The translations under genes were made by a program, and so were the position numbers. The notes under the pieces were generated by a model. That model saw only the letters and a list, made by a program, of their open reading frames with translations. It was not told where the DNA came from and did no database searches. Shown here one piece after another: positions 26,398 to 35,138 of a stretch of 64,000 bases of DNA (positions are counted from its first letter, which is position 1; each line of letters starts with the position of its first letter). Source of the stretch: Natronomonas salinimetallica (lineage in GTDB: Archaea > Halobacteriota > Halobacteria > Halobacteriales > Haloarculaceae). The stretch spans positions 110,587-174,586 of the forward strand of contig NZ_JACDNQ010000006.1 in the NCBI RefSeq assembly GCF_013839515.1, written 5' to 3'.

Positions 26398-26708
26398 TCG
26401 GTCGTATCTCGGGCGGCCGTGTAATCAGCGCTTCGACTGGTTGTCGTGACACATCGCCGACGGACACACCACCGGGGTCGGCCCCCGTCGGGATACGATC
26501 GCTGTTCATACTGACGGACAAAAGAATGTACACACGACGCACGAGGATCACGCCGTTCGACGGAGCGAACGGCGGATCACTCGTGAGTCGGTTTCATTCG
26601 ATTTCGTCCACCAGTATCATTTGATGCGGGCCACTGTCGTCGTTTCGGACCCGGGCGACACGAAGAGTCAACGGGCTCGACCACGTACCCCCGGACGTTA
26701 GACATCGA
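26398..26708. other. Spacer holding MITE copy
   Basis: The 311-bp stretch before the UbiA-type gene contains the type 1 MITE-like element (26508-26617). The flanking bases show no coding or RNA signals. Confidence 0.6.
26508..26617. mobile_element. MITE-like element, type 1, copy C (inverted relative to copy A)
   Basis: A 110-bp near-copy of 3935-4040 in the reverse orientation. It begins ATACTGACGGACAAAAG and ends with the complement of ATACTGGTGGACGAAAT. Both copies are followed or preceded by CAT at one end. The high identity across all internal bases, with no coding potential, points to recent mobilisation or conserved function. Confidence 0.7.
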
Positions 26709-27566
26709 ATGCGAGGGGTCAGTACCGACGGCCACCCGGTGACAGCGGCAATCGGAGCCGTGCTCGCGCTTCTCGTCCACAGCAACCTCTTTATTTCCGC
26801 CGCCGCCACGGGCGTCGCCCTCTCGACGATGCTGCTCGCCGAACTCGACCCGGATCCGCTCGCGCTGTTCATCGTCTTCGCCGCGACGCTTTTCGTGTAC
26901 AGCCTCAACCGGATCACCGACATCGAGGAGGACCGCGAGAACGTCCCCGGACGTGCAGCTTTCACGGACCGATACGGACGCGTACTCTTCGCCGCGGGCG
27001 TGACGCTGTACCTCGTTGCGATCGCCGGCGCGATCGCCTTCGGACTCCCCGGCGCTCCGTTTCTCGTCCTGCCCGCAGCCGTGGCCGCCCTGTACTCGCT
27101 GTTTCGGGTCAAACAGCTCCTCCTCGTAAAGAACCTGATCGTCGGCGTCTCGTGGGGGATCATCCCCCTCGGAGTCGGCGTCTACTACGGGACCGGTCCG
27201 CGGGCCGATATCCTCGTTTTATCGGCGTTTTTCACCGTTATGTTGACCGTCGCGGCGGCGATCTTCGACATCAAGGACATCGAGGGGGACAGAGCGGAGG
27301 GGATCCGAACCGCGCCGATCGTCTTCGGCGTCCACGCGACACGGCTCGGGGCACTGGTGACGACCGCCGCCGTCGCCGTCGGTGTCGTCGCGGCCGTCAC
27401 CGTCGGTATCGTCCCGCGGCGGTTTCTCGTCCTGCTCGGGTTTCTCGCCTACGTTGCCGCCTACATCCCGTTTGCGACCCGCGGTCGGGGGGCGCTGTTC
27501 TATGGGTTCGTCATCGACGGCGAACACGTCTTTCTCGCCGTTTTGGTGGTCGCCATGGAGCTCTGA
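26709..27566 (+). CDS. UbiA family prenyltransferase-like membrane protein
   Basis: Polytopic membrane protein of 285 residues with about eight hydrophobic segments. Both aspartate-rich motifs of the UbiA superfamily are present: NRITDIEED near residues 68-76 and DIKDIEGD near 188-195, which bind Mg-prenyl diphosphate. Possible products are prenylated quinones, hemes or lipids; haloarchaea encode several paralogues (for example digeranylgeranylglyceryl phosphate synthase and MenA), and this copy cannot be assigned to one. No pathway gene is adjacent. It lies immediately after the type 1 MITE. Confidence 0.85.
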   Translation: MRGVSTDGHPVTAAIGAVLALLVHSNLFISAAATGVALSTMLLAELDPDPLALFIVFAATLFVYSLNRITDIEEDRENVPGRAAFTDRYGRVLFAAGVTLYLVAIAGAIAFGLPGAPFLVLPAAVAALYSLFRVKQLLLVKNLIVGVSWGIIPLGVGVYYGTGPRADILVLSAFFTVMLTVAAAIFDIKDIEGDRAEGIRTAPIVFGVHATRLGALVTTAAVAVGVVAAVTVGIVPRRFLVLLGFLAYVAAYIPFATRGRGALFYGFVIDGEHVFLAVLVVAMEL

Positions 27567-27673
27567 GTCGGGGGAGATCGTCACCCGAGCCGGCGAACCC
27601 CCCGTCTCGGTCACCGATTCGGTACCGTCACCCGACCCACAAGCGTTTAATCGGCCGCGGGGCAAAACACGGT

Positions 27674-28138
27674 ATGCCCGAATGCCCACTCGCGGACGAG
27701 TGCCCAAGTTTCTCCGAACGCATCGAAGGCATGGGCTGTCAACACTACGGCGACCGAGGCGGTGCCGAGTGGTGCTCCCACTATAGCCAGCCGATCCGGG
27801 ATCTCAAACAGCAGCCGGTCAAACTCGGCGAGGAGGTCGTCGTCGACGTCGAGGACATCCACGAGTCCGGAGCGGGGGTCGGCAGAACCGAGGACGGCTT
27901 CATCGTCATGGTCGACGGCGTGTTGCCGGACGCGCGAGCGAAAGTCAAGATCACCGAGGTCCGATCGAACCACGCCCGGGCCGACGAGATCGAACGGCTC
28001 CCGATGGAGGACGAGGCCGACGAGGCCGACGCCGAGGCTGACGACGACGGCGACGAGACGGCGGACGACCGCAGCGACCGCGAGAAGGCACTCGACCGTG
28101 GACGGCTGGGCAGCCGTGAAAACTTCTGGGGCAACTAG
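27674..28138 (+). CDS. TRAM domain protein with cysteine-rich N terminus
   Basis: A 154-residue predicted RNA-binding protein. The N terminus holds a metal-type cluster (CPLADECPSF, GMGCQHYG, EWCSHY), followed by a TRAM beta-barrel (VVVDVEDIHESGAGVGRTED, VMVDGVLPDARAKVKITEV). The C-terminal third is a disordered acidic tail. TRAM domains bind tRNA or act as RNA chaperones in archaea. The ATG at 27674 lies 21-30 bp after a TATA-like GCGTTTAATC. The Tfx gene follows on the same strand. Confidence 0.88.
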   Translation: MPECPLADECPSFSERIEGMGCQHYGDRGGAEWCSHYSQPIRDLKQQPVKLGEEVVVDVEDIHESGAGVGRTEDGFIVMVDGVLPDARAKVKITEVRSNHARADEIERLPMEDEADEADAEADDDGDETADDRSDREKALDRGRLGSRENFWGN

Positions 28139-28199
28139 TGAGACATCCACTCCCCGAGAGCCGCCGTGGCCGAACGACCCATACACGACACGTACACGG

Positions 28200-28655
28200 A
28201 TGACACTCCCAGACGCCGACGAACTGCTCGAACGGGCGGGCTTCGACGCGGAGACGAACGTACTGACCCGTCGACAGGCCGAAGTGCTCGCGCTCCGCGA
28301 ACGGGACGTCCCGCAGGCCGAAATCGCCGACTCCCTCGGGACGTCGCGGGCGAACGTCTCGAGCATCGAATCGAGCGCACGCGAGAACATCTCGAAGGCG
28401 AACGAGACCGTCGCGTTCGCCGACGCGCTGACGGCTCCGGTTCGGTTGACCATAGCGGAGGGATCGGACCTCTACGACGTCCCGAACCGGGTGTACTCGG
28501 CCTGTGATGACGCCGACGTGAAGGTGAGCCGGACGGCCCCGGAACTCATGAAGCTCATCGGTGATGCGGCCGGCGATGCGGTACAGGGGCGGGCGGTACA
28601 ACGCGACATCACGGTGACCGTTACCAACGACGGTAGAGTAACCGTCAGACGGTAG
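28200..28655 (+). CDS. Tfx family DNA-binding protein
   Basis: Predicted transcription regulator of 151 residues. The N-terminal winged/helix-turn-helix (VLTRRQAEVLALRERDVPQAE then SLGTSRANVSSIESSARENI) is the Tfx domain known from the regulator of molybdenum formylmethanofuran dehydrogenase in Methanothermobacter; the C-terminal domain is family specific (DLYDVPNRVYSACDDADVKV). Targets in haloarchaea are unknown. It follows the TRAM protein by 61 bp in the same direction and may be co-transcribed. Confidence 0.9.
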   Translation: MTLPDADELLERAGFDAETNVLTRRQAEVLALRERDVPQAEIADSLGTSRANVSSIESSARENISKANETVAFADALTAPVRLTIAEGSDLYDVPNRVYSACDDADVKVSRTAPELMKLIGDAAGDAVQGRAVQRDITVTVTNDGRVTVRR

Positions 28656-28675
28656 ATCGCCTCGTTTGCCCGCCC

Positions 28676-29125
28676 CTACTCGATATCGGACATTCGGTCG
28701 CTAAAGTCCCACGTATAGAGCTTCGTCGGCTCGATCCGGATCCGGACCTCCTCGCGGTCGGCGTCGAGGAGTCCGTCGGCCAGTTCGTTGTCCGTCCCAC
28801 CGAGATACCGTTTCAGCAGGTCCCTGAGCTGTTCTTTGTCGTCGTCGTGGTCGATCGTGGCCGTCCCCGCCCCCCGAACACCCTTATACGGCGGTTCGTT
28901 GTCCGAGATTTCGAAGGTGACGGCGGGATCGGCGTCGAGATACTGGACGACGTCGGCGTCCGCCCCCGTCGCGCAATGAAACGCGCCGTCGCGGTATCGA
29001 TACCAAAGCGACAGCATCCAAAGCCCGCCGGCGGGCGTCCGACAGGCGAGTCGGATCGGGATCGTCCGATCCCGGAGATAGGATTCGGCCTCACTCGCCG
29101 ACCACACGCCGGTCCACGTGGACAT
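28676..29125 (-). CDS. Pyridoxamine 5'-phosphate oxidase family flavoprotein
   Basis: Split beta-barrel flavin or F420-binding protein, 149 residues. Characteristic segments are IRLACRTPAGGLWMLSLWYRYRDG, the cofactor-binding CATGADADVVQYLDAD and the dimer region ERVRGAG-like KGVRGAGTATIDHDDD. It is too short and divergent to be the vitamin B6 oxidase; relatives act on F420 or FMN substrates. ATG 29125 was preferred to GTG 29131. It converges with the Tfx gene and is separated from tRNA-Asp by a non-coding stretch. Confidence 0.8.
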   Translation of the reverse strand: MSTWTGVWSASEAESYLRDRTIPIRLACRTPAGGLWMLSLWYRYRDGAFHCATGADADVVQYLDADPAVTFEISDNEPPYKGVRGAGTATIDHDDDKEQLRDLLKRYLGGTDNELADGLLDADREEVRIRIEPTKLYTWDFSDRMSDIE

Positions 29126-29565
29126 ACGCACAGTAGGCGTCCGCCGGTTAACTAATTGGCGACGGGGGATAGCGTCGGTAGCGCGGCGTCGACGGGGGAC
29201 CCCTCCGTCCTCCGTCGTCTCCGATCCTGGCTTGAACCGGAGACCACCGTCCTCGGTTCCCGCGTTTCGATCCGTGCCCGGTAGCGTCCGTCCACGCTGT
29301 CGACGACGGGATCGGACGGACCGCTATCTCCGAACGGTATCGAGACCGTGTCTCCCCGTTTGACTGCTCCGTGTGGACGGCCGGGGCTCACGACACAGTT
29401 CACAAAAGCGCCCGAGGCGGGATTTGAACCCGTTCACAGACGTTCCGGGCGTGCGGTCTCACTGCGTTCGACCGTTCCGGGGCTGCGACTGTTCGTGTTC
29501 AAATCCCGTTTTTTCGCTTGCTGACGCCAGGGCTCGCTTCGCTCGCCGTTGGCATCGACAGAAAA
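29126..29565. other. Spacer with duplicated tRNA-Asp 3' end
   Basis: The 440-bp stretch contains an 83-codon minus-strand frame (29152-29403, starting MNCVVSPGRPHGAVKRG) with no recognised similarity, which I do not call as a gene, and a 24-bp copy of the tRNA-Asp 3' end at 29409-29432. Between that copy and the tRNA is a 12-bp inverted repeat, CGGGATTTGAAC (29418-29429), complementary to 29497-29508. Confidence 0.6.
29409..29432 (-). repeat. Partial duplicate of tRNA-Asp 3' end (possible att scar)
   Basis: The 24 bases CGCCCGAGGCGGGATTTGAA plus CCCG are identical to the acceptor/T-arm end of tRNA-Asp at 29566-29589, 157 bp away. Such a copy at a tRNA 3' end is the usual footprint of tyrosine-recombinase integration. 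No integrase is present nearby. Confidence 0.7.
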
Positions 29566-29638
29566 CGCCCGAGGCGGGATTTGAACCCGCGTCACGACCG
29601 TGACAGGGTCGTATGATGGGCCACTACACCACCCGGGC
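29566..29638 (-). tRNA. tRNA-Asp (GTC)
   Basis: On the minus strand a 73-nt cloverleaf forms with acceptor GCCCGGG/CTCGGGC (one wobble), anticodon loop CTGTCAC giving anticodon GTC, T arm CGGGTTCAAATCCCG and discriminator G. No intron or encoded CCA. Its 3' 24 bases are duplicated at 29409. Confidence 0.95.
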
Positions 29639-29744
29639 TTCCTACACGCATCTATAGCCGGCTTTGCATCTTAAGGCTTTCCAAAGGCCGACGCCCCGGC
29701 GTGGTTTCACATGCACACCGACAGCCGGTCCCCGGCCGAACTCA

Positions 29745-30782
29745 CTATTCGGGTTTGAGCCCCTCGCCTTCGACCCGCATTACCGCTTCGCCGTCCGGGA
29801 GATTCGGCGCGTCGACGAGCTTGACGATCCGTTTGTTGCCTTTGGACTTCTTCAGATACATCCGGAAGGTGGATTTGTGTCCGAGGATGTTCCCGCCGAT
29901 CGGCTTCGTCGGATCGCCGAAAAAGGCGTCGGGGTTCGACTGGACCTGGTTCGTGACGACCGTCGCGGCGTTATAGAGGTTGCCGACCCGTTCGATGTCG
30001 TGGAGGTGTTTGTTGAGTTTCTGTTGGCGGTTGGCGAGTTCCCCCCGGCCGACGTATTCGGCGCGGAAGTGCGCAGTCAACGAGTCGATACAGACCAGCC
30101 GTACGGGGAACTCGTCGTCCTCGTACTCGGCGGCGATCTCTTTTGCCTTCTCCGCGAGGAGGATCTGGTGGTTCGAGTTGAACGCCTTGGCGACGTGGAT
30201 CTTGTCGAGAAATGCCTGGATGAGTTCCCCCATCGCGTCCTCGTCGGCGGGAGTACCGTCGATCTCTTGGTCCTCCATCGCCGCCTCGAGGACGTCCTCG
30301 GAGAGCCCGCGCACCATCTCTTCGATCCGTTCGGGGCGGAACGTGTCCTCGCTGTCGACGAAGATACAGCGGCCGCCGAGGCCGCCGGCCTCGCTCGGAA
30401 GCTGGACGTTGACCGCGAGTTGGTGGGTGATCTGTGACTTCCCGGCCCCGAACTCGCCATACACTTCGGTGATCGATTGGGTCTCGACGCCGCCGCCGAG
30501 CATGTCGTCGACCTCCGGGATGAGCCACTCCAGCTTTCCGATCTGTTCGCGCCGTTCGAGCACGTCCGCGCCCGTCTCGAAGCCGCCGATGTCGGCGGCG
30601 TTTCTAGCCGCCTGAATGATATCGTTGGCGTTCGATTCGCCGACGTCGGCGGTGTTCGAAAGCTCCGCCGGCCCGGCGACGGCGATGCTCTGATAGGAGT
30701 CGTAGCCGCTCTCGCGGAGTTTATCAGCTGTCGCGGGACCGACTCCCGGAAGTTCCTCTAGGTCTTCGCCGCTTGCTGCCAT
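29745..30782 (-). CDS. radA: DNA repair and recombination protein RadA
   Basis: Archaeal RecA/Rad51-family strand-exchange ATPase, 345 residues. The N-terminal helix-hairpin-helix domain has [19 protein letters not shown]; the core has the polymerisation region, Walker [10 protein letters not shown], Walker [15 protein letters not shown] and DNA-binding loop 2 with [18 protein letters not shown]. The ATG at 30782 is 21-30 bp from a TATA box (TTTATGTATC, 30803-30812); an upstream in-frame start at 30809 would lie on that TATA and is rejected. The gene stands alone, as in other haloarchaea. Confidence 0.97.
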   Translation of the reverse strand: MAASGEDLEELPGVGPATADKLRESGYDSYQSIAVAGPAELSNTADVGESNANDIIQAARNAADIGGFETGADVLERREQIGKLEWLIPEVDDMLGGGVETQSITEVYGEFGAGKSQITHQLAVNVQLPSEAGGLGGRCIFVDSEDTFRPERIEEMVRGLSEDVLEAAMEDQEIDGTPADEDAMGELIQAFLDKIHVAKAFNSNHQILLAEKAKEIAAEYEDDEFPVRLVCIDSLTAHFRAEYVGRGELANRQQKLNKHLHDIERVGNLYNAATVVTNQVQSNPDAFFGDPTKPIGGNILGHKSTFRMYLKKSKGNKRIVKLVDAPNLPDGEAVMRVEGEGLKPE

Positions 30783-30802
30783 ATCCGTTTTTCCGGCCGC
30801 CC

Positions 30803-30812
30803 GATACATAAA
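30803..30812 (-). promoter_or_regulatory. TATA box of radA
   Basis: TTTATGTATC on the minus strand, 21-30 bp before the chosen radA ATG. Confidence 0.55.
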
Positions 30813-30919
30813 GCCTCGTCAACAGCTAAGTGAAAGTAAAAATGAGGGACAGAAGGCGGATCGGTCTCGGTCCAAGCCGAAGGTTTAGGTGCGATAGTGG
30901 CGGGACCACACGTCGTCGG

Positions 30920-31522
30920 TCACCCCCACGGGTGGGCGTCGCCCTCGGGCCACATGGGATACCAATACGAGGTGTCGTCCTCGATTTCGAGTTCCCCATC
31001 GAAGTTGCTTTCCAGTTTGAACTCGAGCGTTCCGTCGCGCTCGCGGCCGCCAGTGGGAACGAACGGGTAGTACGCCCCACGGCGGAACGAGTACACCCAG
31101 TAGGCCGTCGTCCCTGCCCGTTCGAAAGAAAACAGCGACGCCAACAGCCGCGAACCGAACCCCTCTTCGATGAGCGTGTCAGCAGCGAAATGGATGCTCG
31201 TCACGAGGTTCTCGAAGTCCGAATCCTGCAGGACAACCCAACTGTAGCCGTGGCTATCCTCAATGAACGACGCCGACGTCCCCGTCTCTGCCTCGCCGAG
31301 TTCCAGCACGGCTTCGACCTCCTCGCGTGCGTCCCGAAAGTCGGTACTGTCGACGTTCGCAAAACAGAGCGCTGCATCCCCGGTAGGGACGAACCCGAGG
31401 TCGGCCTCCATCGTCAGATGCGCCGTCGACATCCCGAAGAGGTCCTCGGGATCCGCCTCGCGGGTCGCATCAGCCTCCGCACTGAGCCCGAGCGCTTGCC
31501 GAATCGAATCGAGAACACCCAT
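30920..31522 (-). CDS. pspAB: PspA-associated protein PspAB
   Basis: A 200-residue haloarchaeal/actinobacterial family protein named for its association with PspA (phage-shock) and HtpX-type membrane-stress genes. It starts MGVLDSIRQALGLSAEADATR and contains the conserved LFGMSTAHLTMEADLGF and the aromatic stretch ERAGTTAYWVYSFRRGAYYP. No membrane helix is evident. Here neither PspA nor HtpX is adjacent: neighbours are radA and ligA. The role is inferred from the family only. Confidence 0.85.
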   Translation of the reverse strand: MGVLDSIRQALGLSAEADATREADPEDLFGMSTAHLTMEADLGFVPTGDAALCFANVDSTDFRDAREEVEAVLELGEAETGTSASFIEDSHGYSWVVLQDSDFENLVTSIHFAADTLIEEGFGSRLLASLFSFERAGTTAYWVYSFRRGAYYPFVPTGGRERDGTLEFKLESNFDGELEIEDDTSYWYPMWPEGDAHPWG

Positions 31523-31734
31523 GTATCCCTATGCGGGGGCGCGACGGCCATAGGCGTTGTTATCGTCCGTATTCCCGCGTTCCCAGATCGGCGTTTCGCC
31601 GGCCCGGTTATTTATATACGAGGACGCGGCCACCGCCGGTATGTCCTGAGCGATCACCGGTGGTCCGCCGAGGCGATAGCGCGCCCGCGTGGCCGCGGAA
31701 CACGGATCACCGACCGACCCGTTCCGCCTGTTCG

Positions 31735-33807
31735 CTACAGCTCGATACCGTGATCGACGAGCAGCGACTCGAACTCGGACCGGTCGAGCATCGGGACCCC
31801 GTGCTCCTCGGCCGCCTCGCGCTTGCTCTGACCGGGATCCTCGCCTACGACGAGATAGTCCGTGTTACCCGATACGCTCGACGTCGCCGATCCGCCGTGT
31901 TTCTCGATCAGTGCCCGTAGCTCGCTGCGGGTTAGCCCCTCGATCGAACCGGTGAAAACGAAGGTAAGCCCCTCGAGGGACTCCTCGGCGGTTTTTGCGG
32001 GTTGTGGACCGACGCCCGCGGCGCGGAGGTCCTCGATGATCTCCAGGTTCCGTTCGCTGTCGAAGAACGCGGAGATCTCGCTTGCGACGGTCGGGCCGAC
32101 CCCATCGACGGCGCGTAACTCGGCCTCATCGGCAGCCACGACCGCATCGAGCGTTCCGAAGTGGCGGGCGATATCAGCGGCGGTCGTCCGCCCCACGTTC
32201 GGAACGCCGAGCGCGGAGAGAAACGCCCCGAGCTCCGGCTCCCGACTCTCGTCGATCGCCGCGAGCAGGTTCTCTGCGCTCGTCTCACCCCATCCGTCGA
32301 GGTCGACGAGGGCGTCGGCCGAAAGCTCATACAGATCGGGCAGTCGTTCGACGAGCCCCGCGTCGATCAGCTGATCGACCGCTTTCTCGCCGAGGCCCTC
32401 GATGTCGAGACCGGATCGGGAGGCGTAATGTTGGATGGCCCGGCGAAGCTGTGCCGGACAGCCGACCCCGCCGGTACAGAACGCGATCGGCCCGTCACGC
32501 TCGATCGGACTCTCACAGACCGGACACGAGTCAGGAAACTCGAAGGATCCCTCGCCGCCGTCGAGTACCGACTCGACGTACGGGATCACGTCACCGGCCC
32601 GTTTGACCCGAACGGTATCACCAACGTCGACGCCGAGTTCAGCGATCTGCTGTGGGTTGTGCAGCGTCGCCCGTGACACCTCGACGCCGGAGACGTCGAT
32701 CGGATCCAACAGTGCGACCGGTGTTAGCCGACCGGTTCGTCCGACCTGGACGACGATGTCCCGAACGGTCGTCACCTCCGATCGGGCCGGGAACTTGTAG
32801 GCGAACGCCCACCGGGGGGCCCGAGCGGTCGCCCCAAGCAGCTCGCAGGCATCGATCCGATCGAGTTTGATCACGGTACCGTCGATCTCGTAATCGAGGT
32901 CGTTGCGGCGATCGAGCATCTCCTCACGGAACGCGATGGCTCCGTTGATGTCTTCGACGAGCCGCGTGTGCTCGTCGGTCGAAAAGCCCCATTCCTCGAT
33001 GGCCGCCCGGTGTTCCCGGCGCGTATCGAAGTCCCGGGCCCCATCGTCGAGGATATCAAAGACGAAACATTCGAGCGGTCGTTCGGCGGTAACGGAGGGG
33101 TCAAGCTGTCTGAGCGTCCCAGCGGCGGCGTTTCGCGGATTCGCAAAGGCATCCTCACCGCGTTCGAGCCGCTCGCGGTTGTACGTCTGGAACGCCTCCT
33201 TCGGCATATAGACCTCGCCCCTGGCTGCGAGGAACTCCGGAGGGTCGCCCTGGAGTTCGAGAGGGACCGACCGGATGGTACGGACGTTCGCCGTCACGTC
33301 GTCGCCTTCGAAGCCGTCACCGCGGGTGACCGCCCGCTCCAGCCGACCGTTCTCGTAGACCAACTCGACGGAGAGGCCGTCGAACTTCGGTTCGCAGAGA
33401 TACTCGATCGGACCCCCGTAGTCGGATTCGGTCAGCCGGGCACGGACCCGCTCGTCGAACGTCCGGAGGTCGGCTTCCTCGACCGAGGAGTCGATCGAGC
33501 GCATCGGGGCGACGTGCTCTGCGGTGTCGAGTTCCTCGAGCGGCTGCCCGCCGACTCGACGCGTCGGGCTCGTCTCCGAGCGCAGGTCGAACGTCTCCTC
33601 GAGTTCGAGTAGCCGATCGAAGAGCACGTCGTAGGCCCGGTCGGAGACCACCGGATCCGCGAGATCGTAGTACCGGTGGTCGTGATACCGGATCGCTTCC
33701 CGGAGTTGCTCGGCTTGCCGTTCGGCTGTCTCGGGATCGAGATCCGATACCGTCTCGAAGGAGAGCGGCGGGTCCCGGACGTAGGGGTTGTCCTCTGGTT
33801 CGTCCAT
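31735..33807 (-). CDS. ligA: NAD-dependent DNA ligase LigA
   Basis: Seals nicks with NAD as adenylate donor, 690 residues, full bacterial length. Domain order is Ia (YHDHRYYDLADPVVSDRAYD binding NMN), adenylation with catalytic lysine 141 in LCEPKFDGLS, OB fold, four-cysteine zinc finger (CPVCESPIERDG, CTGGVGCPAQ), helix-hairpin-helix repeats (IEGLGEKAVDQLI, LSALGVPNVGRTTAADI) and a C-terminal BRCT domain (LEGLTFVFTGSIEGLTR). NAD ligases are typical of bacteria; in haloarchaea they are a known ancient acquisition acting beside the ATP ligase. Codon use does not differ visibly from neighbours. Confidence 0.96.
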   Translation of the reverse strand: MDEPEDNPYVRDPPLSFETVSDLDPETAERQAEQLREAIRYHDHRYYDLADPVVSDRAYDVLFDRLLELEETFDLRSETSPTRRVGGQPLEELDTAEHVAPMRSIDSSVEEADLRTFDERVRARLTESDYGGPIEYLCEPKFDGLSVELVYENGRLERAVTRGDGFEGDDVTANVRTIRSVPLELQGDPPEFLAARGEVYMPKEAFQTYNRERLERGEDAFANPRNAAAGTLRQLDPSVTAERPLECFVFDILDDGARDFDTRREHRAAIEEWGFSTDEHTRLVEDINGAIAFREEMLDRRNDLDYEIDGTVIKLDRIDACELLGATARAPRWAFAYKFPARSEVTTVRDIVVQVGRTGRLTPVALLDPIDVSGVEVSRATLHNPQQIAELGVDVGDTVRVKRAGDVIPYVESVLDGGEGSFEFPDSCPVCESPIERDGPIAFCTGGVGCPAQLRRAIQHYASRSGLDIEGLGEKAVDQLIDAGLVERLPDLYELSADALVDLDGWGETSAENLLAAIDESREPELGAFLSALGVPNVGRTTAADIARHFGTLDAVVAADEAELRAVDGVGPTVASEISAFFDSERNLEIIEDLRAAGVGPQPAKTAEESLEGLTFVFTGSIEGLTRSELRALIEKHGGSATSSVSGNTDYLVVGEDPGQSKREAAEEHGVPMLDRSEFESLLVDHGIEL

Positions 33808-33913
33808 TACCTCGGGTTCGGCGTCGGTGATAAAAAACGGTCAACCATCGGATCGTCGACGGCCACCCGGTCGGTGGCGGTGGCGATCACCCCGCGTTCG
33901 GGACGGCCGGCCG

Positions 33914-35032
33914 TTACAGCCCGGCGACGTCCTCGATCGCGTCGGTCAGGGCCTCGATGCTCTCGACCGTGTGTTCGCCCATGTGACCGATCCGGAACGT
34001 CTCTTCGCCGATGTCGCCGTAGCCGTTCGAAAAGACCATGTCGTACTCCTCGCTCACGGCCTCGATCGTTTCGGCGACGTCGATCCCTTGCGTGTTCTCG
34101 ATGCAGGTCACAGTCTGGGATTCATACCCCACCTCGGGATAGAGACCGAAGTGCTCGCGGGCCCACTCGCGGGTATACTCGGCCATCTCGCGGTGACGCT
34201 CGTCGCGTCCCTCGTGTGTCTCTTCGAGCATGTGTTTCATCTGCTTTCGGTAGGCGAGCATGATCGGGATCGCCGGCGTCGAGTGGGTCTGTCCCTTCCG
34301 GTCGTAGTAATCGAGACACCGCTGGAAGCCACCGTACCACGACGTTTCGTCTTTCTCCAGTTCGCGGTCGTAGGCCGCCTCGCTGACGACACAGACCGCC
34401 AGCCCAGGCGGCATGGCGAACGCCTTCTGTGTGGAGGCGAAGATCACGTCGATGCCGTGTTCGTCGATGTCGACGAGGTCACCGCCGAGCGACGAGACCG
34501 CGTCGACGACGAAGTAGGTGTCCGGGTACTCGTCGACGACGTCGCCGATCTCCTCGATCGGGTTCCGGACGCCAGTCGAGCTCTCGTTCATCACGCAGGC
34601 GACGACGTCGTAGTGTTTGTCGCTCGATTCGATCGCCCCGCGAACGTCCTCGGGTTTGACTGCCTCGCCCCACTCGTACTCCAATCGATCCACGTCCTTA
34701 CCGAGCCGTTCGGCGACGTTGGCGTGTCGCTCGCTGAAACTTCCACAGGTCGGTACGAGGATGTTCTCGTCGACGAGGTTGAGCGTCGAGGCCTCCCAGA
34801 ACTCGGTCCCGGAGGCTGTGAGGATGATGACGTCGTTGTCGGTTCCGAGGAACGTCTTGGTGTCCTCGACGATAGTCGTATAGAGGTCGGTCATCCGGTC
34901 CATGCGGTGGCCGAACATCGGTTCGGCCATCGCGTCGATGACGTCGTCGGGGACCTCGGTCGGGCCGGGGATGTACAGCGTCTTGTCCGGGTAGTCGCCG
35001 GTGTACTCGCGTTTCTTGCTCACGGGGATCAC
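33914..35032 (-). CDS. Class V PLP aminotransferase (alanine/serine-glyoxylate type)
   Basis: Pyridoxal-phosphate enzyme of 372 residues. Family landmarks are LYIPGPTEVPDDVIDAMAEP, ILTASGTEFWEAS, VDAVSSLGGDLVDID and the Schiff-base lysine in FASTQKAFAMPPGLAVC; the C-terminal domain includes TVTCIENTQGIDVAE. Relatives transfer amino groups between alanine, serine and glyoxylate/pyruvate. The start is GTG 35032; a second GTG at 35023 (VSKKREYTG) is equally plausible. It lies downstream of an MFS gene on the same strand, separated by tandem duplications. Confidence 0.9.
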   Translation of the reverse strand: MIPVSKKREYTGDYPDKTLYIPGPTEVPDDVIDAMAEPMFGHRMDRMTDLYTTIVEDTKTFLGTDNDVIILTASGTEFWEASTLNLVDENILVPTCGSFSERHANVAERLGKDVDRLEYEWGEAVKPEDVRGAIESSDKHYDVVACVMNESSTGVRNPIEEIGDVVDEYPDTYFVVDAVSSLGGDLVDIDEHGIDVIFASTQKAFAMPPGLAVCVVSEAAYDRELEKDETSWYGGFQRCLDYYDRKGQTHSTPAIPIMLAYRKQMKHMLEETHEGRDERHREMAEYTREWAREHFGLYPEVGYESQTVTCIENTQGIDVAETIEAVSEEYDMVFSNGYGDIGEETFRIGHMGEHTVESIEALTDAIEDVAGL

Positions 35033-35070
35033 CTGATACGTGGCGTATCGGGGTGGGTGTGCATGGTAGT

Positions 35071-35138
35071 TTTGATACGGTCATGGACGGATGGGACTGA
35101 TTCGTTTGATACGGTCACGGACGGATGGGACTAATCCT
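35071..35138. repeat. 34-bp tandem duplication covering the 3' end of the MFS gene
   Basis: Two copies (35071-35104 and 35105-35138) with three mismatches. The right copy contains the last codons and stop of the MFS gene (RISPIRP then TGA); the left copy repeats the same codons and a TGA after the true stop, shifted by one base relative to the frame. Confidence 0.8.

Noticed and set aside
29152..29403. An 83-codon minus-strand frame before tRNA-Asp
   Set aside because: No similarity recognised, arginine-rich tail, no convincing promoter; kept only as spacer description.
29373..29603. A 76-codon plus-strand frame over the tRNA-Asp region
   Set aside because: It reads through antisense tRNA sequence (RPRRDLNPF, EAGFEPASRP), a well-known spurious frame.
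31523..31734. Small gene or RNA between pspAB and ligA
   Set aside because: Only a TATA-like stretch near 31611-31620 is visible, probably for pspAB; no frame of useful length.
31735..33807. LigA as a novel recent bacterial acquisition
   Set aside because: NAD-dependent ligase is already known as an old acquisition in haloarchaea, and base composition matches the surroundings.
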